From contig QHVE01000011.1 in assembly GCA_003223455.1 (NCBI GenBank), positions 101,413 through 165,412 of the forward strand: a DNA stretch of 64,000 nt, read 5' to 3'. How positions within the stretch are numbered: position 1 is the first letter of the stretch; each line of letters opens with the position of its first letter. Both the position numbers and the translations under genes were made by a program. The notes under the pieces are model-generated. The model had not been told where the DNA came from. It did not search any database and was given only the letters and a program-made list of their open reading frames with translations. This document shows, piece by piece, positions 54,659-62,304 of the stretch. This DNA comes from Gemmatimonadota bacterium (GTDB lineage Bacteria; Gemmatimonadota; Gemmatimonadetes; Gemmatimonadales; Gemmatimonadaceae).

Positions 54659-56665
54659 TCAGCGGTCGGCGAGTACCCACGCCCGGGCCGGTGCATCCAT
54701 CGCGGCGGCGATGCGCGCGCCAAGCGTCGGTCCGAGCGTCCGACTGAAGCTCGCGGTGAGATGGTTGTCGTCGGTGAAGACGATCGCTCCGTTCCGAACG
54801 ACCTGGCAGAGGGGTGCGTCGCACAGCTGATCGTTCATGTCTACGATGCGCACCGGCAGCCCGCGTGCGGCACGATCCTGGGCGGCCACCGCGACGCGGG
54901 ACACCGACGTCGCGCGGTCGTAGGTGCACGAGCGCGCGAGCAGGAGCTGCGCCGCGAGGCGAGACAGACATGCGGGAACATCGAATTGCGTGTGCGGCAC
55001 GTCACGCAGCACGATCGTACGGATGCCAGCCGCGGCGAGGCGCGCATACGTCCGGTGTAATCCGCGCTCCCACATCGAGGGCGAGACCTGCCAATCCTCC
55101 GATGCCCCGTCGGGTGGCATGTAGTGGTCCCAGCTCGAGAGCACGACGGCAGCCGGGCGCATGGCGACGATGCGCCGCAGCATCGCCTCGCGATAGCGCC
55201 CGCACTCGCGGTAGTAGCGCGCGAAGCGCTCGCTTCCGAGCTCCGTCATGTCGGCGACGGGGCAGCCTCCCTTCACCATGACGTCGATACGCCAGCCGTG
55301 CTCGCGCCCGGCGCGATCGAGGCCGCCGAGCCAATGCTCGGCGTGCGAGTCGCCGAGCAGCGCGATCGTGGTGGACGCGGTGCGATCGCCGAGCGTACAG
55401 GGCGTGCGCGCATCCTCGACGGTGTTGGCCCAGCACTGGTGACGCAGGCGATCGACGCGCGCCGCGGCGAACACTCGCTGCTCGGTGGTGGCGATCTGCT
55501 GCTCGGCGCGCCGCATGGCGGCGTGCGCGACCAGCGCCGCGACGACGCTCGCCGCGAGTGCCGCAGGCGCGATCCAGCGATCGGGGATTCGCGAGAACGC
55601 TCCACCACGCGCCGGCCGTTCGACGAAGCGGTAGGTGAGCCATCCCAGCACGAGCGCGAGCGCTGTCCACACGAGCCGCCCGCGCACGCCGATCGCCGGG
55701 TCGAGCACCTCGCCGAGTCCGACCAGCGGCCAGTGCCAGAGATACCACGCGTAGGACACGCTCCCCAGCCAGCGCAGCGGCTCGGCGCTGAGCGCGCGGG
55801 TGAGCGCGCCGTCGGCCGCTCGCGCGCCGCCAGCGATGAGCGCACAGGCGCCAAGCGCCGGGAGAAGCGCCGCCGACCCAGGATACGGCGTCGCGCGGTC
55901 GTAGGTCACGACGGCGATGCCGATCGCCGCGAGACCCAGTGCCTGCAGCAGAGTCGCTCCGCGAGCGCCGGCGCTGGCGTCGGATCCCTCGGTGAGGACG
56001 AGCGACAGGAGACCACCGAGCGCGAACTCCCAGATGCGCGTCGGCATGCCGAAGAAGGCCCATGGCTGCGCGGTGCTCGTCAGCGCGAGCGAGGCGGCGA
56101 GCGAGGCCAGACCAGCGACGGAGATGGCGATCGTGGCCGTACGGCGAGTCGCAGCGGGATCGGCGTCGTCGCGCTGAAGGATGGGCACGAAGACGACGAG
56201 CAGCAGGGGCCAGACGAGGTAGAACTGCTCCTCGACGGCGAGCGACCAGGTGTGGAGCAGCGGGTTGTCGCTCGAGCCGAAGTAGTTGAGCGCGCCGCGC
56301 GCGAACTCGACGTTGCCCGCATGGAGCGCGACGGCTCGCGCCGTGCCAGCGACGAGCGGCCGGTCGATCGGAGCATAGAGGGTGAAGACGATCGCCAGGG
56401 TGGCGAGGAGCACGACCAGCAGCGCTGGAAGGAGCCGGAGCGCGCGCCGACCGTAGAACTCGGCCAGGCTGACGTCGCCGGTCGCCTCGCGCTCGCGCAC
56501 GAGCAGCCCGGTGATGAAGAACCCGGACAGCACGAAGAACACGTCCACGCCGACGAAGCCGCCGGCGAGAGCGGGCGCGCGAGCGTGAAAGAGCACGACG
56601 AGAAGGATCGCGATACCACGCAATCCCTCGATGTCGGGACGGAAGGTCGGATGCTGGCCGGCCAT
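54659..56665 (-). CDS. Acyltransferase-3 fused to SGNH hydrolase domain
   Basis: This 668-residue protein has about ten to eleven membrane helices with acyltransferase-3 blocks (RPDIEGLRGIAILLVVLFHA, GVDVFFVLSGFFITG, TWSLAVEEQFYLVWP) and a C-terminal SGNH-type periplasmic domain with LLGDSHAEHW and FTDDNHLT as catalytic Ser/Asp-His motifs. Proteins of this layout O-acetylate cell-surface polysaccharide or peptide groups. It lies 72 bp after the M50 gene in the same direction. Confidence 0.92.
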   Translation of the reverse strand: MAGQHPTFRPDIEGLRGIAILLVVLFHARAPALAGGFVGVDVFFVLSGFFITGLLVREREATGDVSLAEFYGRRALRLLPALLVVLLATLAIVFTLYAPIDRPLVAGTARAVALHAGNVEFARGALNYFGSSDNPLLHTWSLAVEEQFYLVWPLLLVVFVPILQRDDADPAATRRTATIAISVAGLASLAASLALTSTAQPWAFFGMPTRIWEFALGGLLSLVLTEGSDASAGARGATLLQALGLAAIGIAVVTYDRATPYPGSAALLPALGACALIAGGARAADGALTRALSAEPLRWLGSVSYAWYLWHWPLVGLGEVLDPAIGVRGRLVWTALALVLGWLTYRFVERPARGGAFSRIPDRWIAPAALAASVVAALVAHAAMRRAEQQIATTEQRVFAAARVDRLRHQCWANTVEDARTPCTLGDRTASTTIALLGDSHAEHWLGGLDRAGREHGWRIDVMVKGGCPVADMTELGSERFARYYRECGRYREAMLRRIVAMRPAAVVLSSWDHYMPPDGASEDWQVSPSMWERGLHRTYARLAAAGIRTIVLRDVPHTQFDVPACLSRLAAQLLLARSCTYDRATSVSRVAVAAQDRAARGLPVRIVDMNDQLCDAPLCQVVRNGAIVFTDDNHLTASFSRTLGPTLGARIAAAMDAPARAWVLADR

Positions 56666-56737
56666 GCTCGGTCTACGGAGGCTCGGCTGACAAAGTTGCG
56701 GCGTCGCCAGCCACGCGCCGAGCGAAGACGTTGGCGG

Positions 56738-58794
56738 TCAGAGCAGCAGATCCGTGCGCAGCAACTGACGGGCGTTCCACCATAGCGCGCCGATGACGTT
56801 CGAACGCCTGAGCTCGACGCTCGCTTCACCGTGGGTGCCAGGCCGCCAGGCGTCGCCGGCTGCACGACGGACACGGGCCTCCACCTCCCCAGCCGCCCCG
56901 AGGCGCGCCACGCCGATGCTCGAGACCTCGCCGACTCGCGACGTCCACGGAGCGCCGGGATCGGCGAAGGAGATCGCGTGCACCACCAAACCCGGCTGCA
57001 CCCGAGTTGCACCGGCGCCGGCGAGCGCGATACGCAGCTCGACGGAGTCGACCGCCGCCAGCGTGAGCAGCGTGTCACTCGCAGACACTAGGCGCCCGAC
57101 GATCTCCTCGACGTGCGGAGTGGTGACGATGCCCGACGACGAGGCGCGGAGCACGAGATTCGAGGCGCGACGCTCGAGCCCCGCGAGCCTGGCCTCGGCC
57201 GCTGCTCGCTCGGCCGTCAAGCGGCTCGCGTCGCCACTGCGGCCGTTCGAGCGAGCCACCGATTCCTCGAGCGCGAGCGAGTCCACGGTGCGCGTGACCG
57301 TGAGGATACCGCGCTCGAGATCGTGATTCACGACGCGCAGCAGCGGTGCACCCGCATCGACGCGCGTTCCCTCGCGCACGAAGATCTGCGCGATGACACC
57401 CCGCTCCGCCGAGCTCACGACATGTGCGGCAACCGGTCCGACGACGAACGCGCCCGGGCTCGTGAGTGTCCACGGCACGAAGAGGAGAACGAGCGTCGCG
57501 AGCACCGCGGCGATACGCATTGGCCGGCGCATCCGGCGCATCGCGTCGCGACGAGCGCGCACGGCGAGCACGACGCCGCGGACCCCTCCCATGATCCGTC
57601 CGCGCAGCAGCACGGCGAGCACGAGGGACGTGATGATACCGCCGAAGACGCCGAACGCCTGCCGCGACCAGCCGACGACGAGCACGGCGACGAAACCGAG
57701 GAGCAGCGTCGTGTAGACCATCGACGCGGCACCGTAGATCAGAAAGACGCGTCGCTCACGCGATGTCGCCGGCGGCTCGGGGACCTCGAGCCGAAGCAGG
57801 TAGTGCTGCAGCCACCACCGGAAGTGCGCGACCGCCCGCAACCGGAGGTTGGGAATCTCCATCCAGTCGGTCAGGGCGAAGTAGCCATCGAGTGGTAGCA
57901 GCGGATTGGCGTTCGTGAGGATCGTGGACGCACCGCCGACGAGCATGGCGGCGACGGCGACGTTCGCCACGAGGGTGTTCGGCGCCGCCGCCCACCACAC
58001 GATGGCGGCGACACTGGCGACGACGAGCTGGATCCATCCGCCGGCGGCCGTGACCCAGAGTCGCGCGCGACGCTCCGGAAAGCTCCATGCATCGGAGACG
58101 TTGCAGTAAAACGCGGGCTGGAAGTAGATCAGCATGAATCCCAGCTCGCGCACCTCACCGCCAAAATACTTGCACGCGTAGCCGTGCCCGAGCTCGTGGA
58201 TGAGGATGACCGCTGCGCCCGTGACCCAGAGCACGACGACGTTCGCGACGGTGATCGTATGCAGCGAGTACGTGGACGCGAGCGCACTCTTGAACTCGTC
58301 CCACCGCCCGTGTAGACGACGAACACGGCGAGTGACACGAGCACGAAGGTCCGGCTGAACATCCAGTCGACGTAGGGAAGCGACCGCGTGAGCATCGCGT
58401 CCGGGTCGCCGAACGACCATCGCATCCGCAGCAGCTCGCCGCGAAAGAGCGCGGGTCGGCGCCGCTCGTGGCGCTCCGCGCGCAGGCGCTCGATCTGCAG
58501 GGTGGTGCGCTCCTCGAGCGCGCGCTCGAGGAAGCCCGCGTTCGCCATCGTGCGCGCGAAGCTCTCCACGGCCTGCGCCGAGATGCGCATGCCCTCTTCC
58601 GCCAGCGCGGCCGCGATCTCGCTCGGCGTGTGCTGGCCGTCGAAGGCACGGAGGACGCGCACTTCGGCCGCGCCGAAGCGGAGGTACTTCTGGGCGGCGG
58701 GATCCTTCACGACGAAGCTCGTCTCGCCGCGATAGACCTGCTGGATGATCGAGATGTCCGCGCGCAGACAGGGCGCACCGGGGCGGGCAGGCAT
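56738..58794 (-). CDS. PqqD-M50 peptidase-HlyD fusion protein, one frameshift
   Basis: This about 685-residue protein begins with a PqqD-like domain (ISIIQQVYRGETSFVVKDPA; about 15-95), then a membrane zinc protease of the M50/site-2 family with HELGHGYACK (HExxH, about 225) and NANPLLPLDGYFALTDW (the NPxxPLDG block supplying the third ligand), many membrane helices and a C-terminal HlyD-like adaptor domain (AERGVIAQIFVREGTRVDAG). A 1-nt deletion at the G-rich run near 58301-58310 shifts the frame between FVVYTGG and RWDEFKS. It starts 4 bp after the HlyD stop. Such proteins process or export ribosomal peptides (YydH-like). Confidence 0.85.
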
Positions 58795-58798
58795 GCGA

Positions 58799-59689
58799 TC
58801 AGTGCGGCGGCCGTGCGAGCCGCTCCCCCGACGTCAGGCCGCTCAGGATCTCCACTCGTCCGTTGCCGACGTCGCGACCGACGGTGACGGATCGGAGCGT
58901 GCTGCGGCCGTTGTCCACGACGACGGCGTAGCCGTCGGACGCGATTGCCGCGCGCGGCGCGGTGACGACGTGTCGCGGCTCGTGGCCGAGTCGAACGGTG
59001 ACGCTGCTTCCGGCGAGCAGCGCGCCACCCGGGCGCGCCACTGTCGAACCCGGTACCGGCGGAGATGCTGGACGAGTCGCCGACGCGGAGCTGGCGCGCC
59101 CCCACCTCGGGCACGCGCACGCGCGCGAACAGTGGAGACGGCTCGGTGACTCGGAAGAGGGTATCGCCCACCTCGACGAACCGACGCGGGCGGGCGAGCC
59201 GCGCCGTGACGACGCCGGCAAAGGGCGCAGTCACGCGCGTGAGCTCGACGTCGCGCTGCGCCTTTCGGCGCTGCACCTCGGCCTGTCGAAGCTGGAACTC
59301 GACCTGCTCGGAGTCGGCGGCAGTCGCGCCACCGCCCTTCTTGAGCAGGCGCGTGCGCGCCGCCGTCCGCGTCATGCTCTCGTACGCCGCATCGGCGCCG
59401 GCGAGCGCGATGGATTGGTCGGTGCTCTCGAGCCGGGCGAGGAGCTGGCCCGCGCTCACGCGATCGCCCAGCTCGGCGTAGAGGCCGTCGATCGTGCCGG
59501 CCGACCGGGCGACGACGACCGCGTCGTGCTCGACGTAGAGCTGCGCCGGCAGCTCCAGCGGGAGACGCACGGCGGGGAGCCGGCCTGCTGCGCCGTCGCC
59601 GAGCGCGCCTCACTGCCGCACGCCGCGGTAAACGCACAGACGCCGGCGACGGCAGCGCCAGAGAGCAGATAGTTCCAGTTGCTCGTCAT
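58799..59689 (-). CDS. HlyD-family lipoprotein adaptor with two compensating frameshifts
   Basis: Read with corrections, this about 296-residue protein has a lipoprotein signal (VCAFTAAC), a HlyD/membrane-fusion core (TIDGLYAELGDRVSAGQLLARLE, VTAPFAGVVTARL) and a C-terminal beta-barrel/capping part (VTAPRAAIASDGYAVVVDNG, VEILSGLTSGERL). One base is missing near 59571-59582 and one is extra near 59050-59065; the two indels cancel, so the ends are in the same frame. The start overlaps the GAF-HlyD stop (ATGA). It is followed 4 bp later by the M50 gene. Confidence 0.8.
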
Positions 59690-61560
59690 GACCAGAATCT
59701 CCACCAGGCGAGCCGGGTCGCACGCACAGGAGTGCGGAGGATCCGCCAGAGTGCCGATGCGGGCTCGGTGAGCACGCGCGCGTAGGCAGCCATCCCCGGA
59801 CGGAGCAGTCCGTCCGGGTTGGCAAATGCGGCGCGCACCGGGAACGACACCGGGCCGGTCGCTGACGCGGAAGTCGCGCCGATGGATGTGACGTGGCCCG
59901 TGAAGGTGTGCTGCGGTAGTGCGGCGATGCGCAAGCGCACCTCGTCCCCGACGCGCACGCGAGTGATGTCGCGCTCGTCGACGCCGAACTCCAGCTCGAG
60001 CGAATCGGTTCGGCCAACGACGGCCACGAGATCCCCCGCGTCGGCGTGCGAGCCGACCCGCTCTTCGGGGCGCGCCGTGAGAATCACGCCGCGAACCGGA
60101 GCGCGGACGAGGCTGGATCGGATCTGCTCGTCGAGCAGATCGGCGTCGCGCCGTAGGACGTCGACACGGAGCCGCTGGAGTCGTTCTTCGGCGGCATCAC
60201 CACGCGACGCGGCGACGGCCGCCGCGCGCTCCGCCCCGGCCACGGCGGCGAGCGATGCCTCGCGTTCCGCACGCCGTTCGTCGTCGCGCAGATGGGCGAC
60301 GGGCGCCCCGCGATCGACGAGCATCCCCTCACGCACGAACACGCGGTCGATGAGTCCGGGGAGCGTCGAGCGCACGTCGGCGCGCACGAGCGGGCGGAAC
60401 ACGGGCTCCACGCCCGCCACGCGCATCGGCCAGCGGACGAGCGTGAGCACAGCGAGCGCCACGATCGACGCACCGAGATAGGCGCGGCGACGCTGCGCAG
60501 GGAGGTCGAGCCATGCCGCCTTCCTCGCGCTGATCGCGCCGATGGCGCTCGCGAGCGGCACCTGGCGATAGAGCCGCGCATTCCGCACGGCGACGGTGCT
60601 CTGGTTGGCGAGGATCGCGGCGAGGTCGCGCTCGCGCGGCGTCGCGAAGTCGGGGCGCGACGCCTCGAACAGCAGGATCCCGACGATCCCCTCCTCGTCC
60701 TTGAGGGGGAGATACAAGCCGCTCATCGCACCGTCTCGCTCGAGGTCGTCGCCGAAGATCTGCACGAAGGTGCGTTCGGCGTCGGATCCCGGATCGGAGC
60801 GCTCGGAGAGGAAGAACGACTCGCCGACGCCGGCCGCCCAGGCGGCGCGAACGGCGAGGTCCTGAAGCGCCGTATCCTTCGCGTCGACGCCATCGGCGCC
60901 GGCAACGGCGCGGATGTCGCAGACCCCGTGCTCGTAGAGCGCGATGGCGCCGCGGTCGAATCTGAGGGCCTTGCTGGCGAGGTTCACGACCGTGCGCAGC
61001 ACCCGGTCGAGATCGAGGGTGGAGGTGATCTCGCGGCTCATCTCGGTGATGAGGGCGAGTTCCCGCGAGGTCTCGGCAACCGTACGCTCGCTCGCGGCGA
61101 GTCGGGTGGCGTTCGCCATCGCCACGCCCGCCGCCATGGTCAGGCGCCGCAGGGTGTCCTTCTCGGCGATCGCAAAGCCACCGTGGGTGGCGAAGGAGCG
61201 CGTGACGCGCACCACGGCGACCGTGCGTTCGGCGAGCACGATGGGCGCCACGGCGACCGCGACATCGACCTCGTGGGGGAGGGGCTGCTCTATCTCGTCG
61301 GCCGGCACCGCGAGTCCGGTCAATGCCTCGCGGCGGTCGCCGATGGCGCCCCGGCAGTGCAGCTGGCCGGCGCTCGGCACCCAGATGGACGTGCCCTCCA
61401 CCGGCAGGACCCGGCCAGCCGCGGCGAGGGCCTTTCCGGCGATGGCGCCAGCGTCGTCGGTTGTGAGGAGGTCGAGCGTCGCGTCGAGCAACGCGTCGGT
61501 CGCGGGGGCAACCGGGGAGGTGCCGAACGGCGGCGTCGCCGCGAGTGTGTTGGAATCCAC
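59686..61560 (-). CDS. GAF-GAF-HlyD adaptor protein
   Basis: This 624-residue protein begins with two GAF-type sensory domains (about 15-155 and about 170-320), a transmembrane helix (about 360-380, RRRAYLGASIVALAVLTLV) and a periplasmic HlyD-like adaptor (LPGLIDRVFVREGMLVDRGA; APVRGVILTARPEERVGSHA). GAF domains bind small ligands or sense redox state, so export could be gated from inside the cell. Fusion of GAF and HlyD modules occurs in other bacteria next to M50 peptidases, as here. It is 164 bp downstream of the second small-peptide gene. Confidence 0.88.
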   Translation of the reverse strand: MDSNTLAATPPFGTSPVAPATDALLDATLDLLTTDDAGAIAGKALAAAGRVLPVEGTSIWVPSAGQLHCRGAIGDRREALTGLAVPADEIEQPLPHEVDVAVAVAPIVLAERTVAVVRVTRSFATHGGFAIAEKDTLRRLTMAAGVAMANATRLAASERTVAETSRELALITEMSREITSTLDLDRVLRTVVNLASKALRFDRGAIALYEHGVCDIRAVAGADGVDAKDTALQDLAVRAAWAAGVGESFFLSERSDPGSDAERTFVQIFGDDLERDGAMSGLYLPLKDEEGIVGILLFEASRPDFATPRERDLAAILANQSTVAVRNARLYRQVPLASAIGAISARKAAWLDLPAQRRRAYLGASIVALAVLTLVRWPMRVAGVEPVFRPLVRADVRSTLPGLIDRVFVREGMLVDRGAPVAHLRDDERRAEREASLAAVAGAERAAAVAASRGDAAEERLQRLRVDVLRRDADLLDEQIRSSLVRAPVRGVILTARPEERVGSHADAGDLVAVVGRTDSLELEFGVDERDITRVRVGDEVRLRIAALPQHTFTGHVTSIGATSASATGPVSFPVRAAFANPDGLLRPGMAAYARVLTEPASALWRILRTPVRATRLAWWRFWS

Positions 61561-61661
61561 GCGTCCCTTCAGGAGCTTCGATCGCGGTGAGCGGCTAACG
61601 TGATCGGGGCCGCCGCGGATCGCAAGGTCAAAGCGAGATGGGAAATACGACGTCTGAACGC

Positions 61662-61701
61662 GATCGCGCCGCGTGAACCATATGGTTCACGCGGCGCGAT
61701 C
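61662..61701. terminator. 40-bp perfect palindrome between peptide gene and export genes
   Basis: A perfect 40-bp inverted repeat centred on CCATATGG (arms GATCGCGCCGCGTGAA and complement) lies 23 bp after the second peptide stop. In RNA it forms one uninterrupted stem, probably a partial terminator or mRNA stabiliser separating the precursor genes from the GAF-HlyD gene. Confidence 0.75.
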
Positions 61702-61724
61702 TGGGGAGGGGCCCTACAGGAGAA

Positions 61725-61877
61725 TCAGACGAAGACCTTAGGTGCGATGCGGGCTTCGAGCTCCTGGACCGTCAGCTCGATCGCATCGGCGCTCTTTTCG
61801 GTCGCGGCCTTCACCTGCTCCTTCTGTTCAGTCGTGAGGTCGATGCGGATGATATCCGTCGGCTTGCTATCAGACAT
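61725..61877 (-). CDS. Small peptide 2 of tandem pair (50 aa)
   Basis: This 50-residue protein begins MSDSKPTDIIRIDLTTEQKE and ends ARIAPKVFV. It shares RIDLTxEQKEQ(V/I)KAAT, AIELTVQELEARIAP with the gene at 62015-62173. It is predicted to be helical, hydrophilic and has no signal peptide. It has no cysteine. I infer that it is an exported or processed peptide, or a small accessory protein of the neighbouring export operon; it has no named family that I recognise. A TTCACG repeat and AATATT precede it. Confidence 0.8.
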   Translation of the reverse strand: MSDSKPTDIIRIDLTTEQKEQVKAATEKSADAIELTVQELEARIAPKVFV

Positions 61878-61926
61878 GGATACTCTCTGAGAGGAGGAAA
61901 CTGGGGGGGCGATGACTTCGCGGGTG

Positions 61927-61958
61927 AATATTTCGGGCGATCGTGAATACAGCGTGAA
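61927..61958 (-). promoter_or_regulatory. SARP-type operator and -10 of peptide gene 2
   Basis: On the minus strand TTCACGC (61952-61958) and TTCACGA (61941-61947) start 11 bp apart. Eight bases later lies AATATT (61927-61932). Direct heptamers with 11-bp periodicity and an 8-bp spacing to -10 are the known SARP binding layout. A further TTCACG copy lies 21 bp upstream (61974-61979). Confidence 0.7.
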
Positions 61959-62014
61959 AGCGGGGCAGTCCGACGTGAAATGCCAGTCACAATGCCAGGA
62001 CGATTGCCGAATGT

Positions 62015-62173
62015 TCACTCGTTGAGGAAGGGCGCGACAGGAGCGATCCGCGCCTCGAGCTCCTGGACCGTCAGCTCGATCGCTTCGGCGGTCCCTCCCG
62101 TGGCCGCCTTGATCTGCTCCTTCTGCTCGCTCGTGAGGTCGATGCGGACGATCTCTTTCTCGTTGTTGGACAT
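62015..62173 (-). CDS. Small peptide 1 of tandem pair (52 aa)
   Basis: This 52-residue protein begins MSNNEKEIVRIDLTSEQKEQ and ends ARIAPVAPFLNE. It is a close paralogue of the peptide at 61725-61877, with the most conserved part AIELTVQELEARIAP near the C-terminus; only the last residues vary. The ELTVQELEA block resembles leader-peptide motifs of some ribosomal peptides, leaving a very short variable tail. It has a Gly pair (ATGGTAEA) where its paralogue has Glu-Lys. It has no Cys or signal peptide. It lies divergent from the SARP regulator. Confidence 0.8.
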   Translation of the reverse strand: MSNNEKEIVRIDLTSEQKEQIKAATGGTAEAIELTVQELEARIAPVAPFLNE

Positions 62174-62214
62174 GGTGTGATCTCGGTAAGAGGGCGGCCG
62201 TTCATTCGCGCATC

Positions 62215-62246
62215 AGAATGCGGTGCCACCGTGAATCCAGCGTGAA
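62215..62246 (-). promoter_or_regulatory. SARP-type operator and -10 of peptide gene 1
   Basis: On the minus strand TTCACGC (62240-62246) and TTCACGG (62229-62235) start 11 bp apart, followed after 8 bases by CATTCT (62215-62220). The arrangement is the same as in front of peptide gene 2. Confidence 0.7.
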
Positions 62247-62304
62247 AACCCTTTCCGCGATCGTTAGTCGAGGGTAAGTTCGGCGCTCCCCCTGGACCGA
62301 GACG

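Noticed and set aside
58301..58310. Programmed frameshift in the M50 gene
   Set aside because: No slippery heptamer plus pseudoknot is evident, and the adjacent HlyD gene has two further indels at similar G/C runs; sequence errors or decay fit better.
61662..61701. Attachment site or origin
   Set aside because: The palindrome is perfect and intergenic, but no integrase or replication gene is near; a transcript stem is simpler.
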